A model generated the notes under the pieces. The model was not told the origin of the DNA and did no database searches. It worked only from the letters and a program-made list of their open reading frames with translations. DNA of 64,000 nt. It comes from Agelaius tricolor (Eukaryota; Chordata; Aves; Passeriformes; Icteridae). The stretch lies in assembly GCA_023055355.1 (NCBI GenBank), contig JALJCS010000001.1, positions 76,363,381 to 76,427,380 of the forward strand. The letters are read 5' to 3'. The position numbers were made by a program, and so were the translations under genes. Numbering within the stretch: position 1 is the first letter of the stretch; each line of letters begins with the position of its first letter. This document shows positions 13,443 through 26,022 of this stretch, piece after piece.

Positions 13443-15559
13443 AATTTGGTCTGCTGCTGCAAGTATGGAGTCACTGAAAAAAGAGTTGGGTCTCCATCAA
13501 GACAGTGATTCAGGGCCTTTTCAACTGCTCAGGCTCACACCTCCCTTCTCCCACTCAGCAGAGAATTATTATTGTTATTCTAAACCTGGGTCATTGCAGC
13601 AATCTGCTCTACCTTTACACAGATTTGGTTCAGCATGACTGAGATAGCGAGCAGCTGGAGCTGAGCAAGGGGCCCCAGGCAAACAGGAGGAATTCTTGAG
13701 CCACTTCTACCACCAGCCCTTCATCTTCAATCTCCTTGGCTTGAGCTTTGTGCCCTAAACAGTACAGGAAAAAACCACAAACCTATAGTTTTCTTGCAAA
13801 AGGCTTTCATATACAACAAGATTATTCTAACTGCCCAAGCCTTCTCTTCTCTAGACTAAACAGCATGAATATTAAGTAATAATATTGTAACATTCCCTCT
13901 TGAGCTGAGACATCCATTTAAGAACACTACAGTTTACCAGCCATTAAGTAGTTACTGGTTGGCGCAAGTTTATTTTCTGAAGAGTACTCTATTCAAAACA
14001 TACTTGCTAATTATTGAAGAACACACATACCCATTTGTAATTATTACTTAAAAGAAACAATGAATTTCTCTCTGATCAGCCTTCAGTTAGATTCCCATCA
14101 GAGAAATCATATGAACAGATGGGGTCCAACAGGCTTTTCATGTGTTTTCTTTTTTTATGCTTCATAATGAAGCTCTCCCTCATAAACTTGTTAAAATGGA
14201 CTCACTTCCTTTACCAGGATGTGATTTTCTGGTAACTGCTTTTCATTTTCTGCCTTGAACAAAGTAGATAATTCATTTCTCTTTACCAATAACCTGAGTG
14301 ATTGGTAAAGTGTCACGGACATCAATGGATCCATTACAGCAATCATGGAAGGGACAAAGATTTTCCTTTTTTTTTCTCTGACTTCTCCAAGGAAAATGAG
14401 CATTGTCCAAAGAATACAGCTAAAACCAGATGAGAACAATTTTTTGTGAATAGAAAATTCATTGAAAAAAGCTGTGACAGAGAGAGAAACTATATCTGAG
14501 TCCAGCCCACAGTTGGTGGGAATATTCTACAAAACAAACAAACTGAACAAAAACAAAACAAAAAAGGCAGGAGGGATTTTGGAACAGTGCATATTTCATT
14601 GTGAAATTTTCTGAGAGCTTCTTGTTTCCAATGATGCTGAAATCTTGCATTTCAACATATTCTTAAAAAAATACTTTTTCATTGTGAAACTTTTTTTTAA
14701 TGTCAAACCAGTCTAAGTTTAATTAGATGCAAAAGAATTAACTCCTCCAAATCAAATGAAACATTGAGTCAAAAAAAAAAAAAAAAGCTCAAAGGGTCTT
14801 AAATTACAGATCTTTTTAAATGAGTTGGTTCAGCAACCAAGCAAAAAAAAAAAACTATTGTTTGGTGTAATCAATTATACTATTTTTTATATAACTATGA
14901 CAGGACAGTGCGGGAGACAATTACTTTTCTTCCCCCTCAAACTAGTATGTCTTCCTTTTTTCTCATAGACTTTTCATTAAAGACAGTTAATGTTAAATAA
15001 CTTGGGCAAAGCAAAAATCAGTTCTTCCAATAAGCACTCAACCTTTTCCACTTGTCTACATCTAAGTCACCGTTTTCCCAGTGATGAGGACTTCACTGCC
15101 CCACTTTGACCACCACACACCCTGCTAGGGACAGAGCGCACAGACTGAGATCACTGCCACCCTACGTAGCTCAAATGTCAGAAAGAAAGGCAAAAGATGT
15201 GACAGAGACCAGAAGTGTGAGATGACAGAGTGGCTGGCACAGGATCACATGGAACTTCAAGCAGGGCTGCAGTTTTGTAGCCCTGAGCTGTCTCACCATG
15301 GGAAGTGATCCTTGATCCGGATCTGTCCCGATGCTCCGAGCCGCTGTATCGCAATTCCCACTGTGGTCCCTTCCTGGTGGAAGCAGGATTGGCTGCTGAT
15401 CCCTTCAGTACACTTGTTCCCAAATGACAACAAAATGCTCAGTGTCCACTTTCCCAGCAATTGAGCTGCCTTCACACTGTCAAAGATAACTTTTAATTAA
15501 GGTGCCAAAAGCTGACAAGGTTGATCATGGAGGTGGTTTCCTCCATTATTGGAATTAAA
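13443..15559. other. Gene-free intergenic sequence
   Basis: No gene recognised. Short A and T runs occur around 14690, 14770-14790 and 14840-14855. A patch at 15290-15370 has slightly more CpG but no clear function. Confidence 0.55.
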
Positions 15560-16134
15560 TACCAATATAGCTGGATGGAACGTGCCTGGGCTCGTCTGGC
15601 CTTGCTGCTTGACCAGAGGCGGCAGCTGTGGTGGTTTCACCTCAGAGACACCTTTGGCTGGCTGGATGCTGGGTGCATGGGACCAGTCCAGGCAAGCAGG
15701 AGCTCAGGTTTACCTCTGGCAGAGAGGCTTCAAGGCGAGGTGAAGGAAAAGGAGTCGGGTTCTGCTGGAGGGTTTTGATCCAGAGCTTTATTCCAGGCAC
15801 ACAGGCCTCTGAATGCAGCAACAGCTCCAACAGAACCACGAACCGCGTGGCTGCTGCGTCTTTTAACCCCAGGGAGAGGGGGAGGGCAGGGGTAGGGGTC
15901 CCACCAACCAGGTAAGGGGGGGAGTCTCAGGGGACAAATGGCACCGGGATGGCCCAATGTCCCCAGGGCTGAGAGGCATCTTTTGAACTCTGCCAATCAC
16001 ACGACGCCCTTGCTGGAATGCCAAGATTGACAGACAGCACTCAGCAGGGGCAAGGGAGGGGAAGGGAGAGGGTATTGGCACACCTGGGGAAAGAACCGGG
16101 ATACTGAGACAGGCTATTACATCACACCACAACA
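15560..16134 (-). mobile_element. GC-rich solo LTR of an avian endogenous retrovirus
   Basis: Read on the minus strand, this has the layout of a retroviral LTR. It begins TGTTGTGG at 16134. A GC-rich U3 is followed by a TATA-like TTAAAAG at 15860-15866 and then an AATAAAGCTCTGG poly(A) signal at about 15779-15792. A long U5-like part runs to about 15560. No gag, pol or env remnant flanks it, so it is probably a solo LTR. The TATA-like box and poly(A) signal are about 70 bases apart, as expected for a compact R region. The 3' boundary is approximate and the family name is not assigned. Confidence 0.65.
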
Positions 16135-16928
16135 TTCCATGCTGAGCTGTCTCAGACTCCAAACTCCTCTAACTATACCTTCCAACCACTTAATTAACAA
16201 GTGGTTCATCATCAGACTTGCCAAGAAAAAGGAATCTCAATCTCCACAAAAGGAGTCAGAGAGAGAAAAGAGTCAGCAATTTTTTTTTTACTTTTCCTTA
16301 TGTTTATGTTCAAATGTCTATATAGTTTCTTTTTTGATGATTTCACCAAACAATGATCACTTTGATAACTGTGGAATTATTTGGCCATGAGTTACTATTC
16401 AAATATTTTTGCTTGCCTTTTTGCACCATGAAGAAGCCAAGCATTTTTCTTCTCTTTTTCATCTTCATCCGAAAATAAACAATCATTCAGCCTATGTAAG
16501 GCCTACTCCAATTTTTTTTTTTTGTGTGATGGACTAGATTTTTGATGGGGAAGTCATCTGCATTTTAAAGGAATGGGACACTGAAATTATATGCAGAAGA
16601 ACAGGATTTTAGCAATACAAAGCATTTCTTCTGACCTTATTCAGTTGCTGAATAGCTGGGAACATTGGATGGATTATAAAGCCTGGCACATGCTGCAGGC
16701 ATAGAAGGGGACTGTTTGTTGCCAAAGCCCACTTGGATGCAAAGTACAGAAGCAAAAGGAAAACAAAGACCACAGAGTGAGCTAGACTGTTCCCTTCCCA
16801 AGACAAATTTATCTCCCAGGTTACATTCCACAGTGGTTTATCTGTTCCATAATGACCACAAGAAGGGAGAAAGCACTTTGCAAAAGCTATGCTAAGACAC
16901 ACAGCCCTTTTACTTCCAAGCACAAGTG
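16135..16928. other. Gene-free sequence between LTR and CR1 copy
   Basis: Nothing recognisable. T runs occur at about 16281-16290 and 16511-16523. An open frame of 170 codons on the minus strand (16609-17121) runs into the antisense of the CR1 copy and is not believed to be a gene. Confidence 0.5.
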
Positions 16929-17625
16929 CAGGCTGGGCAGAGACTGGATTTAGAATAACCCCAAGGGGAAGGACTTGGGGGTGTTGATGGATGAGAAGCT
17001 CAGCGTGGCTCTGCAATGTGCCCTTGCAGCCCAAAAAGCCAATGGCACCCTGGGCTGCACCCAAAGCACTGTGGGCAGCAGAGAGGGAGGGGAGCTCTGC
17101 TTCACTCTCATGAGACCCCACCTGCAGTGCTGCTTACAGCTCTGGGGTCCCCAGCAGAGGAAGGACATGGACCTGCTGGAGCAGGTCCAGAAAAGTCTAC
17201 AAGGATCACCAGAGGGCACCTCTCCTATGAAGAAAGAGAGAGAGCTGGGTTATTCAGCCTGGAGCAAAGAAGGTTCAAAGCTGACCTTCCTTGTGGCCTT
17301 GAGTACACAAAGGAGAACTACAAGAGAGCTGGAGAGGGACATTTCACCTGGGCATATAGTAACAGGACCAGGGAGAATGACTTTAAACTGACAGAGGGTA
17401 AGATTTAGATTGGATGTAAGGAAAAATTCTTTACTCTGAGGGTAGTGGAACACTAGCATAATTTGCCCAGAGAACCTGTGGATGTCTCATCTCTGGAAAT
17501 GTTCAATGAGAGACTGGATGGGGCTTTGAGCAACCTGGTTTAGTGTCTCTGTCCATGGCAGGGAGTGGGAACTGGATGATCTTTAACATCTCTTCCAACC
17601 AAAACCACTGTTTGATTCTCTACAG
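16929..17625 (+). mobile_element. 5'-truncated CR1 LINE copy with decayed ORF2 end
   Basis: This is the 3' portion of a CR1 non-LTR retrotransposon. The frame opening at 16975 encodes the C-terminal end of the CR1 ORF2 product (reverse transcriptase side), including DEKLSVALQCALAAQKANG and RPHLQCCLQLWGPQQRKDM. Near 17190-17210 the reading shifts frame, and the match continues in another frame with LSYEERERAGLFSLEQRRF and SNRTRENDFKLTEGK. The rest is closed by stops and the copy ends close to a TTTGATTCT tail near 17615-17625. The endonuclease and most of the reverse transcriptase are missing, so it cannot move by itself. Confidence 0.85.
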
Positions 17626-20600
17626 GAGATGAAGAAAGGAAAAGCTTCAAGACATGGAAGATAAGATTTTCCAACAAAGCATCTTTGCAGCATGTCCTCT
17701 CTGCAGACATGGCTCTTGCCATCAGCCCCTCTTTACTGCTTCAGCAACCTTACGCTTGCTCTCATTACATCTCGTCTGTTTTCAGGTCTGAGGAAGCCTT
17801 TTAACACTTGGAAAAATGGGCATTGGACTGAGAAGGACATTGTGGAGAGGGCACAGAAGGGTGCAGTCAGTGTCACCTGAGCAGCAAAAATCCACTGGTG
17901 CAGAGATCTCTTCTTCCCACCCATCACCTGGAGCACACAACAGCTGTGTGGCACATCCAGCACACAGATCCCCTACCCCAGTCCTCAGATTCCTTCACTG
18001 CTTATTTTCATAGGGAAAATAAGTGGCCCTAAAAGCTCTTGGAACTCTAAAGTTTGTTATGCCATTCCCATTCTTGCCCAGTCATTACTCCTATGACAAG
18101 GCAGAAAAGCCAGGGCAAAAGAATTTTGAGCCACCTCTCCAGCCTCAGGTCAGTATTTGCTTTCAAGGAACACTTGTGTTTTTTAAACCCTTTCCAGATA
18201 CCATAAATCCTCTTGGGATTAATTGACACATTAAATGGATAACAGAAATGTCTTCAGCAGGTGACAATGCAATGAAAGCAGGCCAACAAAATGCAGCAGT
18301 TCTGCTGCAAGTGCCTTTGGCAAAGCCCCACAGTCCCACTTGCCTGTTCTCCCTGCACACCTCTGGAATGCAGCAGCTCCTGGGCAGATGAGCAGAGGTT
18401 ACTTTTGCTGACAGGCAGCTAAAAGCCTGCACAATAATGCTCTGACAGCTGTCCAGTCAGTCTGTATAAGGCTAGATATATGAAATTCCAGAAGCACTAG
18501 ACTCCCATTTAGAGGCAGCCTAAGAGCAAGAGTACATTACTGCACCAGAATATGCAACTAGAACAGAAGCAGATTAACACCTGAATTTTTATTAACCTTT
18601 CATTCACTGAACACTGCCAGAACTTTAGCTTTATGGCTTGAGATATATGAAATGTGTCATACTTATGTGTAAATTTTTATGTTGCTTAGGAATGCTTCTG
18701 ATGAATTTTTAAATTCACTGTCAAGACTGAAATGCTGAAATCTAACTTCACATTCAGTGGCCTAAAAGAAATGTAAAGCCAAAGACTGTCTATTATTTAC
18801 TTTGATTCTTCAGTCAATTAAAAAAAAAAAAAGCCAGTGCAAAAGTGTGTGATGCCAAAGGCAAAAGTATAGAATATAAAAATAAATTATAAAAACTCCA
18901 CACACACATATCCCCCCTCCAGCTGGCTACCACCAGCCAGATCTCTTCTCTTTCTATACCTCTAACTGGAGCTAATTTAATCTTTAAAATACCCACCAAG
19001 GAAAACCAGTGTGGTGGCTGGGGTAGCTGTGTTTTTTGCCTTTTAAAAAAAAACTTGGAACAACATGGAAAAAACCTGGAACAACATGAAAAAAACCTGG
19101 AACAACATGAAAATTACTGTCCCAAGGGAAGTGAGGTGTTTACAAAAAAGTCATGTTCCCCTTTAACCACCTTAAGTTCAATGTGCCCTTCATTTCATTC
19201 AATGCTCTCCATCACCACAGAACAGGAAGGCTGTTATTCCATCCCTCCCAAAATATTTAGAGGAATAAGAAAAGAAGTGTTTTGCTTTCCACAGAAGAGA
19301 CTTATAAAGCCATGCTGTCTGACACCAGGATCATTCTGGTTCACAAGGAATTCGCTCCATGAGAATTCAACCAGCTTTTTGGCACCTGGAATTATTCATT
19401 CAGCACTTTTTTCCCCAAAGATACACAATTCAAATATGTAAGATTGCAATTGTGTAAACTGAAGAAACCAATACTTAGTTGTATACTTGAGGTTATACTG
19501 CCTGGAATAAAATTACATCTCAGGACCTAAGCTGCTCTTCAAATACTTTATTTTAAAAAATACCTAAAGCACAAAATTCAGGAGCAGGGAAAAATCTCTT
19601 TCCATTAAATGCATGTCATTTGATGCTGTCAAAAAATAATATCGAACCAGAGAAACTACTTTGACCTCTTTCATGCTTATAGTTTCCAGGTTTCTAGGAA
19701 ATGGGGTGGAAGCTGCAAGGGTGATTTATGGCACATGCAACGCTTCAGAAAGATCCAAAGTCCAGTCAGCCTGAAAGGCAGCAGCAGCATCACATCTAGA
19801 AACTGGCTCAGAGAAAAGAACATATTGTAGCTGTAACTCATAGCCTGTGGGAAGACAATACATTATTCCACCTCATGGAATGGGTTCAAAGCTAAATACA
19901 GAATTCTATATTACCTGTGATTCAGTAAGAGCCCTTGAATTAACATAACACAAAGTAGCCTTCAAATGGCTGCTGTTAAATATTTGACCCTTCAACTTCT
20001 TCCTCATTTCTGCTTTCTCTCCCAGGTCTCATAGAAGTATAGGAGGGTGGCAACACCAAATTCAGTGATACTATTTTACCTCCCCAAAGGCTATTTCATA
20101 CAGACCTCATTATTTTCCTGCACAAGCACATTCCTCTCTAGGGACAACTGGCTCCACACTGGGCCCCAGGAAGGGTTTCCTGAGCAGCTCTCGAGGCTAC
20201 AGGGTTCCTGAGCCTGTACGGTCAGTGTTAAACAGGCAATGGAAGAAAGAGAAGCCTGCATACCACTTGTGCATGGTCCCTTGCTCCTTCTCGTGACTGA
20301 TGCAGCTGCAACAATAAAACAGCAGTGGCAGCTAAACAGTATCTCTGCAATTTCGCCAAGCCAAGATTTTTTTTTCCATCTTTAATGCTGCAATTTCAGG
20401 ACTTGGCTCCATTATTCTATTTGTATTAATGCACAGTGGCAGATTTTGCAACACATGACAAAGCAAGAATATTTTATATAGCTTACAAGCCAAGAAATAA
20501 TGCAAATTTGGTTTATAAAAGTACTGTCAGCGTATTGCGCCTGCCTCTTTGCCAGCACCAGTTTGCTCCCTCTCATATTTCATTATGAGTTTTTTAAAAT

Positions 20601-21877
20601 TACTACAGGAGGCTGCAGTAATTTCCTACAGGAGGAATTTCCACTTGCAGGTCATTACTGACTCTTAACAGAGAGCTAGCTTTTTGGGGGAGTCCAAATG
20701 AGATCACATGAAACCACACAGCATTGGTTCTCCCTCACTTAGTGGTCCCCCACCACCACCAGCCCTCATCCTTGGAACCCAAATCCTTGGCTAAAGGTTC
20801 ATGGATCTGTTGGGGATGCTGCTAAGTCTCTCCCTCCCAATGGCATACATGATTTGGAGAAAACTGATGGATGTGTGGATGAAAGAACCCTTGAGCTACA
20901 GTCCTTGACCCGATAAAAACACAAGCAAAGGCTTCTCTCTGCAATATATTCATTAAAAAGATATGAAATGTAGGTGTTTTCTCAGCAAAAGTGTCATACC
21001 TTATCTGATACTATATACCTAAATGAACTTTGTCCAGAGGGCAGATACAATTACATATAAATTATATCCATCCCCAAGGAGCCCTGCCTTGACTCCTTAC
21101 CTACCTGTAACAGCCATCAGCCCTAATTCCACAGGGAATTACCACTCTGTGCACCACCTGAGTTGTGCCAGTGAGCTGGGAGGGCATTGCCTTGAGTTAA
21201 AGTCAGTAAAATCTTGTAACTTGTCTTAAGACACACAGTGTTTCTTCTGCTAGATTTTGCTTGGACCATAGGCTCATCAGAAAAAATTAACTACAACTAT
21301 GCACAAAATTAAAAGAGAAGGTCTCAGCAAGCCATGACATTTTGCTGTGCTTGGAAGAGATGCTGCAATTCTTGTGCAGCTGGAAAGTGCTGAGATGGTT
21401 TTAATGGCATCTGCTGTCTCTTGATTGACAGAGCATAAACATTTCAGAAATACAAGCAACAGCACTGCAGCCACACAGCACCAGACAACATTATTTACTG
21501 ACTGCGACCGAGCTCCTGCTATCAGTCACAAACTGCACATCCAGCTCAGGGTTATTGTGATTTCATTTGAGAAATGTCCTCTTCTGGATGAAGAAGTATT
21601 AGCAGCTTCACAAACACTGTCAGCTAATCAAAAAATATTAGAGAAGCTCTCCACAGCTTAGTGGTTTTTTGTCACTTGCTCTAGATGTTAGGAATATGGG
21701 GAAATGAATAAATGTATTAATACACAGCAGCCTGTCAGGAGCCCTTGGCACGCTGTGAGCCCGTGGACTGCATTTGCCAGTCAAATCTGCCTGATACTCT
21801 CAGCAGTCCCTGACAGCAACCCATTCACATGGGAATCAACAAGAAGAATGCTTTTAAATGGTAATATCTGGCATTAC
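17626..21877. other. Gene-free intergenic sequence
   Basis: No supported gene. It contains the 21-base triplicate listed separately at 19054. A 128-codon open frame (19055-19441) runs over that repeat and shows no domain. No other mobile element was recognised. Confidence 0.55.
19054..19116. repeat. Three tandem copies of a 21-base unit
   Basis: The unit, close to CTGGAACAACATGAAAAAAAC, repeats three times with a 21-base period. Copies differ by one or two bases. Because 21 is a multiple of three, an open frame through it reads as three near-identical heptapeptides, which I consider a by-product of the repeat. Confidence 0.9.
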
Positions 21878-22190
21878 CACAGAATCACAGAATCAGCTGA
21901 GCTGGAAGGGACACACAAAGATAACAAAGTCCAACTCCCACCCCTGCACAGGACACCCCAGTTATCACATCCTGTGCCCAAAAGCATTGTCCAAATGCTT
22001 CTTGAGCTCTGTCAGGCTGGTGCTGTGACCACTTCCCTGGGGAGCCTGCTCAGTGCCCAACCATGCTCTGGGTGATAAACCTTTTCCTGATATCCAACCT
22101 AAACCTGCCCTGACACCACTTCAGGCCATTTCCTCAGATCCTGTCACTGTCACCACAGAGCAGAGATCAGTGTCTGCCTGTCCTCATCCC
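21878..22190 (-). mobile_element. CR1 LINE 3' fragment, minus orientation
   Basis: The left end carries the inverted CR1 terminal motif (ACAGAATCACAGAATCA). It is followed by the antisense of the CR1 3' region: GAGCTGGAAGGGACAC, then segments near 22025-22110 resembling the C-terminal coding end. The copy is 5'-truncated near 22190 and carries many substitutions. It has no intact reading frame. Confidence 0.8.
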
Positions 22191-25100
22191 TTCAGAACCA
22201 GGTTGTGGACTTCAAATTTCTACCTTAGCCATAAGCGGTATTTCATTTACAGGCCTGGCACAAATGTGATGTTTATTTACCCCACATTTATGTTCCACAA
22301 TCTGAGCAATACCCTGACTCTTCTTACAAAAAGCACTGCCTCTGCTTGCTAATTACATCCTGCTAAGTTCTGCTTGCTGCTGCCCGGGCAGCTGGAACGT
22401 GCCTTTCTGGATTCAGAAAGACATACATGTATTTTTGGACATAAACAGACTGCTGGATTACAGGCTGGTTGGGAAGGGGGGCCAGGGTAGGAGCAGGAGG
22501 GGACAGAAAGGAGAAGGAAGGAAAGGGGAGAAAAGCGCTGGTGAAAACAAAGGAAAACAGGAAATAAGTGAAAAAATATGAGGATTCTTTCTGTCAATTT
22601 CTTCTTTTCCTTTCTTCTGAGGTTCTCTCATGCTTCTCTACCACCCCTATTGACTGATTGCTTCCTGCCTTCTCCCATTTTTCTCTTTTCTAATTCCTTT
22701 ACACTGAATTTTTTTCCTCTACTAACATACGCCCAAAACCAATGCCAATGCCAGAGCCTGCCTCCAGCAAGGCAGGAGCTGTGGGCAGTGGGGTGATACC
22801 CCTGCCAGCTGGAAGCCTCTCACAGAGAGCTGCAATGCAGTGCAGTGCTGTCTTCCCTTTATACACTAGGGAAAGCCAGGCAAAGGTGGATGCTCCTGTG
22901 GAAATGATTTGTGGATATCAAAAGGGAAGAGTTTGGCATCAAAACAAAGAAAAGCAACAACATGCCAGTAAATTGTTTTGTATAAAAACGAACAAATCTC
23001 TCCCATACAAAAAGGGATGCGTGTTGAAATTGAAATCTTTGTGCTTTGGTGTCTCAAACAGAGCAGCTGGGTTGTGAGAATTTAGGAAGCATTTTTAAAG
23101 CAAAAAAATGTGGTTCTGGAAAAAGAAAAACAATATCCAATATACTTCTGTTGACATTGATATCACAAATCAACAACATGCAACTGTAGACCAGGGAAGA
23201 AGACAAATTCAATAAGAAACAACCTCCTAGAATGTGCAGTATCTCAGCCTTTGCTCTCATCTGCTTCCTTCTGGCACTTGAGGCTTGTGGCACTGTCTAG
23301 CACCAGTGCATGTCAAGCACTGCAGTTCTGCCTTGAGAGGAACATTTTTTGGCATGAAGCACAGCTCACATCCTGCTCACAGTCACACCTGTGTGAAAAC
23401 AAGGTGCTGGATTTATTCCAGCAAGGGGTAAGGATACAAGAAAGCCATTTTAAAGATACAATTGATTCAGAAAAGGCCAAGAACTCATCACAGAAATCAA
23501 AACAGTGTATGCTAAATGATATATGGATATGTACTTCACCTTCTGATGTGTTCCCAAAGACACCTCACTTTGCTGCAAGCTGTATCAATGCATAAAGTCA
23601 GAGCACTTAAAAAGTGTAACAGCCTTAAGACTGATTCATGAGATCAATCAAAAGCTTATCCATTTTAGGACAAATTGCAAATCATAAAATCTAATCTAAA
23701 AAGTTGTATATTCTGTGATCCTTGAGTAATGCCTGATTCGCAAAACTAAATTTTTCAGCACTTTTTCAACTATTTAATACACTTTCTTGCAGGTTTTGTT
23801 GCATTACATTATTTTCATCGCTTTTGATCTTCAGTGGCAATGTAAGATATATATATATAAATATATCTTTACATGGACACCACCAAGAGATTTTCTTTGG
23901 ACAGTAACTTTTTTGCAGTTATTCTGCTGGTTCCTATTAAATTCACATGAACATACATATTTAGTATTTTGTTATCATTGCATCTTTTTAATGTTAATTG
24001 TTCAACAAGAACAAATCACATTTAGCCTAACTTTGCCTTTTGCTATTCCTACAAGAACTATGGGAAAAATTATCTTTAATTGTCTGTGAAGCATCACATA
24101 CCCTTACAACAGTCAGCAAGTAACAAACCAAATTTTGAGGTTCCTCCAAAGCTCAAAATATTTTCTTTAAGTTCCACATCACTATATTGATGCACAGCAG
24201 TCCTTAGAGACACATCTTTACAATGTATAGGTTGATCCTGTTTTCTTGTTTCTCCATCTCAGAAAGAGGTTAGAGTTCTGTGCCTCAACAAATTTAAGTG
24301 CACCTCAGTTACTTACTTAATGCATTTTGCAATAGAAAATCTGGCAGATACGTGAAAAATCAAGTTTCTGCAGTGGCCAAAATCGTCATTTTCTGGCATC
24401 TTAGTTCTGAAGTCAATTCCTATGGAGCTTGATCTTCTTGAATAGAAGTTCAGTACAGGCTTCTATATTTGACCCAATAATATTTAAAAAAATAAAATAG
24501 TCAAACCTCTCTTCAAGACAAATATTGACATCACAGTGTCTTTGATTCTCTGTTGCCCAGCATCTGATTTAGTCACTAGACAAATGAAAGAAAATGAGTG
24601 TTCAGAAACACCATGGACTATATGGTTCACATGACACTCTAAGATCCTTGAGCTTCTCCATCATTGCTTGAAACAGAGCAGTGCTAGCTGGCTGCTTAAG
24701 AAATCCCTGGAGAGGAGGGGAATGCACAGAGCTGCAGGACTCTGCCCAGCAATGAGCACTGCTCCAGCACATGGCACACATCAGGAAAGCTGCCACTACC
24801 AGCAGATGAGCTTTAGAAAAATGAGCTGAAATAGCTCCAATACAGATGCCCAGGTGCAATTCCCACCCTACATCCCTGATGGGCAACACATGGCAGAGAA
24901 GAGGATGTCCCCCATCTCCACTGCTCGGCACTTGAGCCCTGGACAGAGACCCAGCACAGCGGCCAAGCTGCTGCTCCCACTGCTCCCACCACTGAGGCAG
25001 CAGCCCCCAGCAAGGGGCAGCTGTGCTGGCACTGGGGAACAGTGACTTCCAAAGACCACCAAAGATGTTTCCTTCAGTGCCCACAAAGCAAAGTCCCTGG

Positions 25101-25312
25101 GGAAGCCACTGAGGTGGCCTTAACCACAGCAGGATCCCCTCCAGGCACCAGAATTGCTCAGGGTCACATCAGCAGGAGAGGTGGCTAAATGGAACAAAAA
25201 GCTCCTACCCTGCTCACACTTCATCCTGGGACTTATGACTAAAAACCTTTAGGACCTGATAGAGCTTGGCCATGTCTGGATCCTAGGAAAAATACAAGCA
25301 CAATGGGAATAA
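22191..25312. other. Gene-free sequence downstream of KCNS3
   Basis: No supported gene. A purine-rich block followed by a pyrimidine-rich block lies at 22470-22720 and is listed separately. A short AT dinucleotide tract lies near 23848-23868. The region 24650-25150 has several overlapping open frames of up to 160 codons on both strands, none with a recognisable domain. Confidence 0.5.
22470..22720. repeat. Purine-rich then pyrimidine-rich low-complexity block
   Basis: From about 22470 to 22570 the plus strand is almost all purine (runs such as GGAGAAGGAAGGAAAGGGG). From about 22585 to 22720 it turns strongly pyrimidine-rich. The two halves could partly pair or form triplex-like structures. 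No gene is visible here. Confidence 0.7.
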
Positions 25313-25318
25313 TTTATT
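25313..25318 (-). promoter_or_regulatory. Candidate KCNS3 poly(A) signal AATAAA
   Basis: On the minus strand AATAAA lies about 705 bases beyond the KCNS3 stop codon. It is followed by a T/G-rich stretch (TTGTGCTTGTATTTTTCC), as expected for a cleavage site. This would give a 3' untranslated region of roughly 0.7 kb. An ATTAAA variant nearer the stop (around 25556) could be an alternative. No transcript data are available here. Confidence 0.45.
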
Positions 25319-25629
25319 TTAACAAACTAAAATTGTATTGTGCTTTTGGAAAGAAATTAATAAATATTATGCTTCCATGGAGTAAAAACAATATGTACCA
25401 ATATATTTTCTGCCCCAACTTAGGAAATGGGTTCCCAACTCTAAAATTACACAAGTTTGTTAGTGAACACAGTTTTACATGTACACAATTCCTTCATTTA
25501 TCTAATGTATTTGCAGGTGAAAACTTTACTAACTTGTGCAATAGTTCTTACACACTTTTAATACATCTCTACCTGAAGAGAAGCAAATTATAAAAGCAAA
25601 TTCTGTGCAAGATATGAGACTGCTGCAGG

Positions 25630-25671
25630 GGAAAAAAACAACGAACAAACCAAACAACAATACCCACAAAA

Positions 25672-25703
<32 letters not shown>

Positions 25704-25747
25704 AAAAAACAAACAAACAAAAAAAACCAACAACAACAAAAAAAACC
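25630..25747. repeat. A-rich low-complexity tract with a 30-base A run
   Basis: An uninterrupted run of 30 A lies at 25673-25702, flanked by CAAA and CAA repeats. The short open frames through it (poly-Lys on one strand, poly-Phe on the other) are artefacts of composition. It may be the tail of an old retroposed sequence or a simple-repeat expansion. Confidence 0.9.
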
Positions 25748-26022
25748 CACTTATCTCACATGTAAAACTTTTTTTCCTAGCTTTTTGTCCCCAAAATGCA
25801 TAACACTAGTTGTGTAAAAACTAAACCACTATATGAGACATATTTTAAAACCTCATATAAACAATGAAGCTTTTATGGCATCCTCAGAGCAAAGAATGTC
25901 CAAATATGGCTGAGAGTTAAGTACCCTGAGAATCAACTGCTCTTAATGAATTAACTGAAGTTTGTCAGTCCACATTTACCAAGAATCAGAAGAGAAATAA
26001 AGAGAAGCAAACGTGATTCCAC

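Larger units (their letters stand above)
25313..26022 (-). other. Inferred KCNS3 3' untranslated region
   Basis: This is the stretch from the stop codon to the first canonical poly(A) signal on the coding strand. It contains the A-rich tract at 25630-25747, which would appear as a long U-rich stretch in the mRNA. The extent is inferred from the AATAAA position alone. Confidence 0.45.

Noticed and set aside
16609..17121. 170-codon minus-strand open frame
   Set aside because: Its right half is the antisense of the CR1 coding remnant and the rest has no domain.
24602..25084. 160-codon minus-strand open frame with competing frames on both strands
   Set aside because: The product is rich in Ser, Trp and Cys without a domain. 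Several overlapping frames of similar quality suggest composition, not coding.
25529..25817. Poly-Lys and poly-Phe open frames
   Set aside because: They are translations of the A-rich tract on its two strands.
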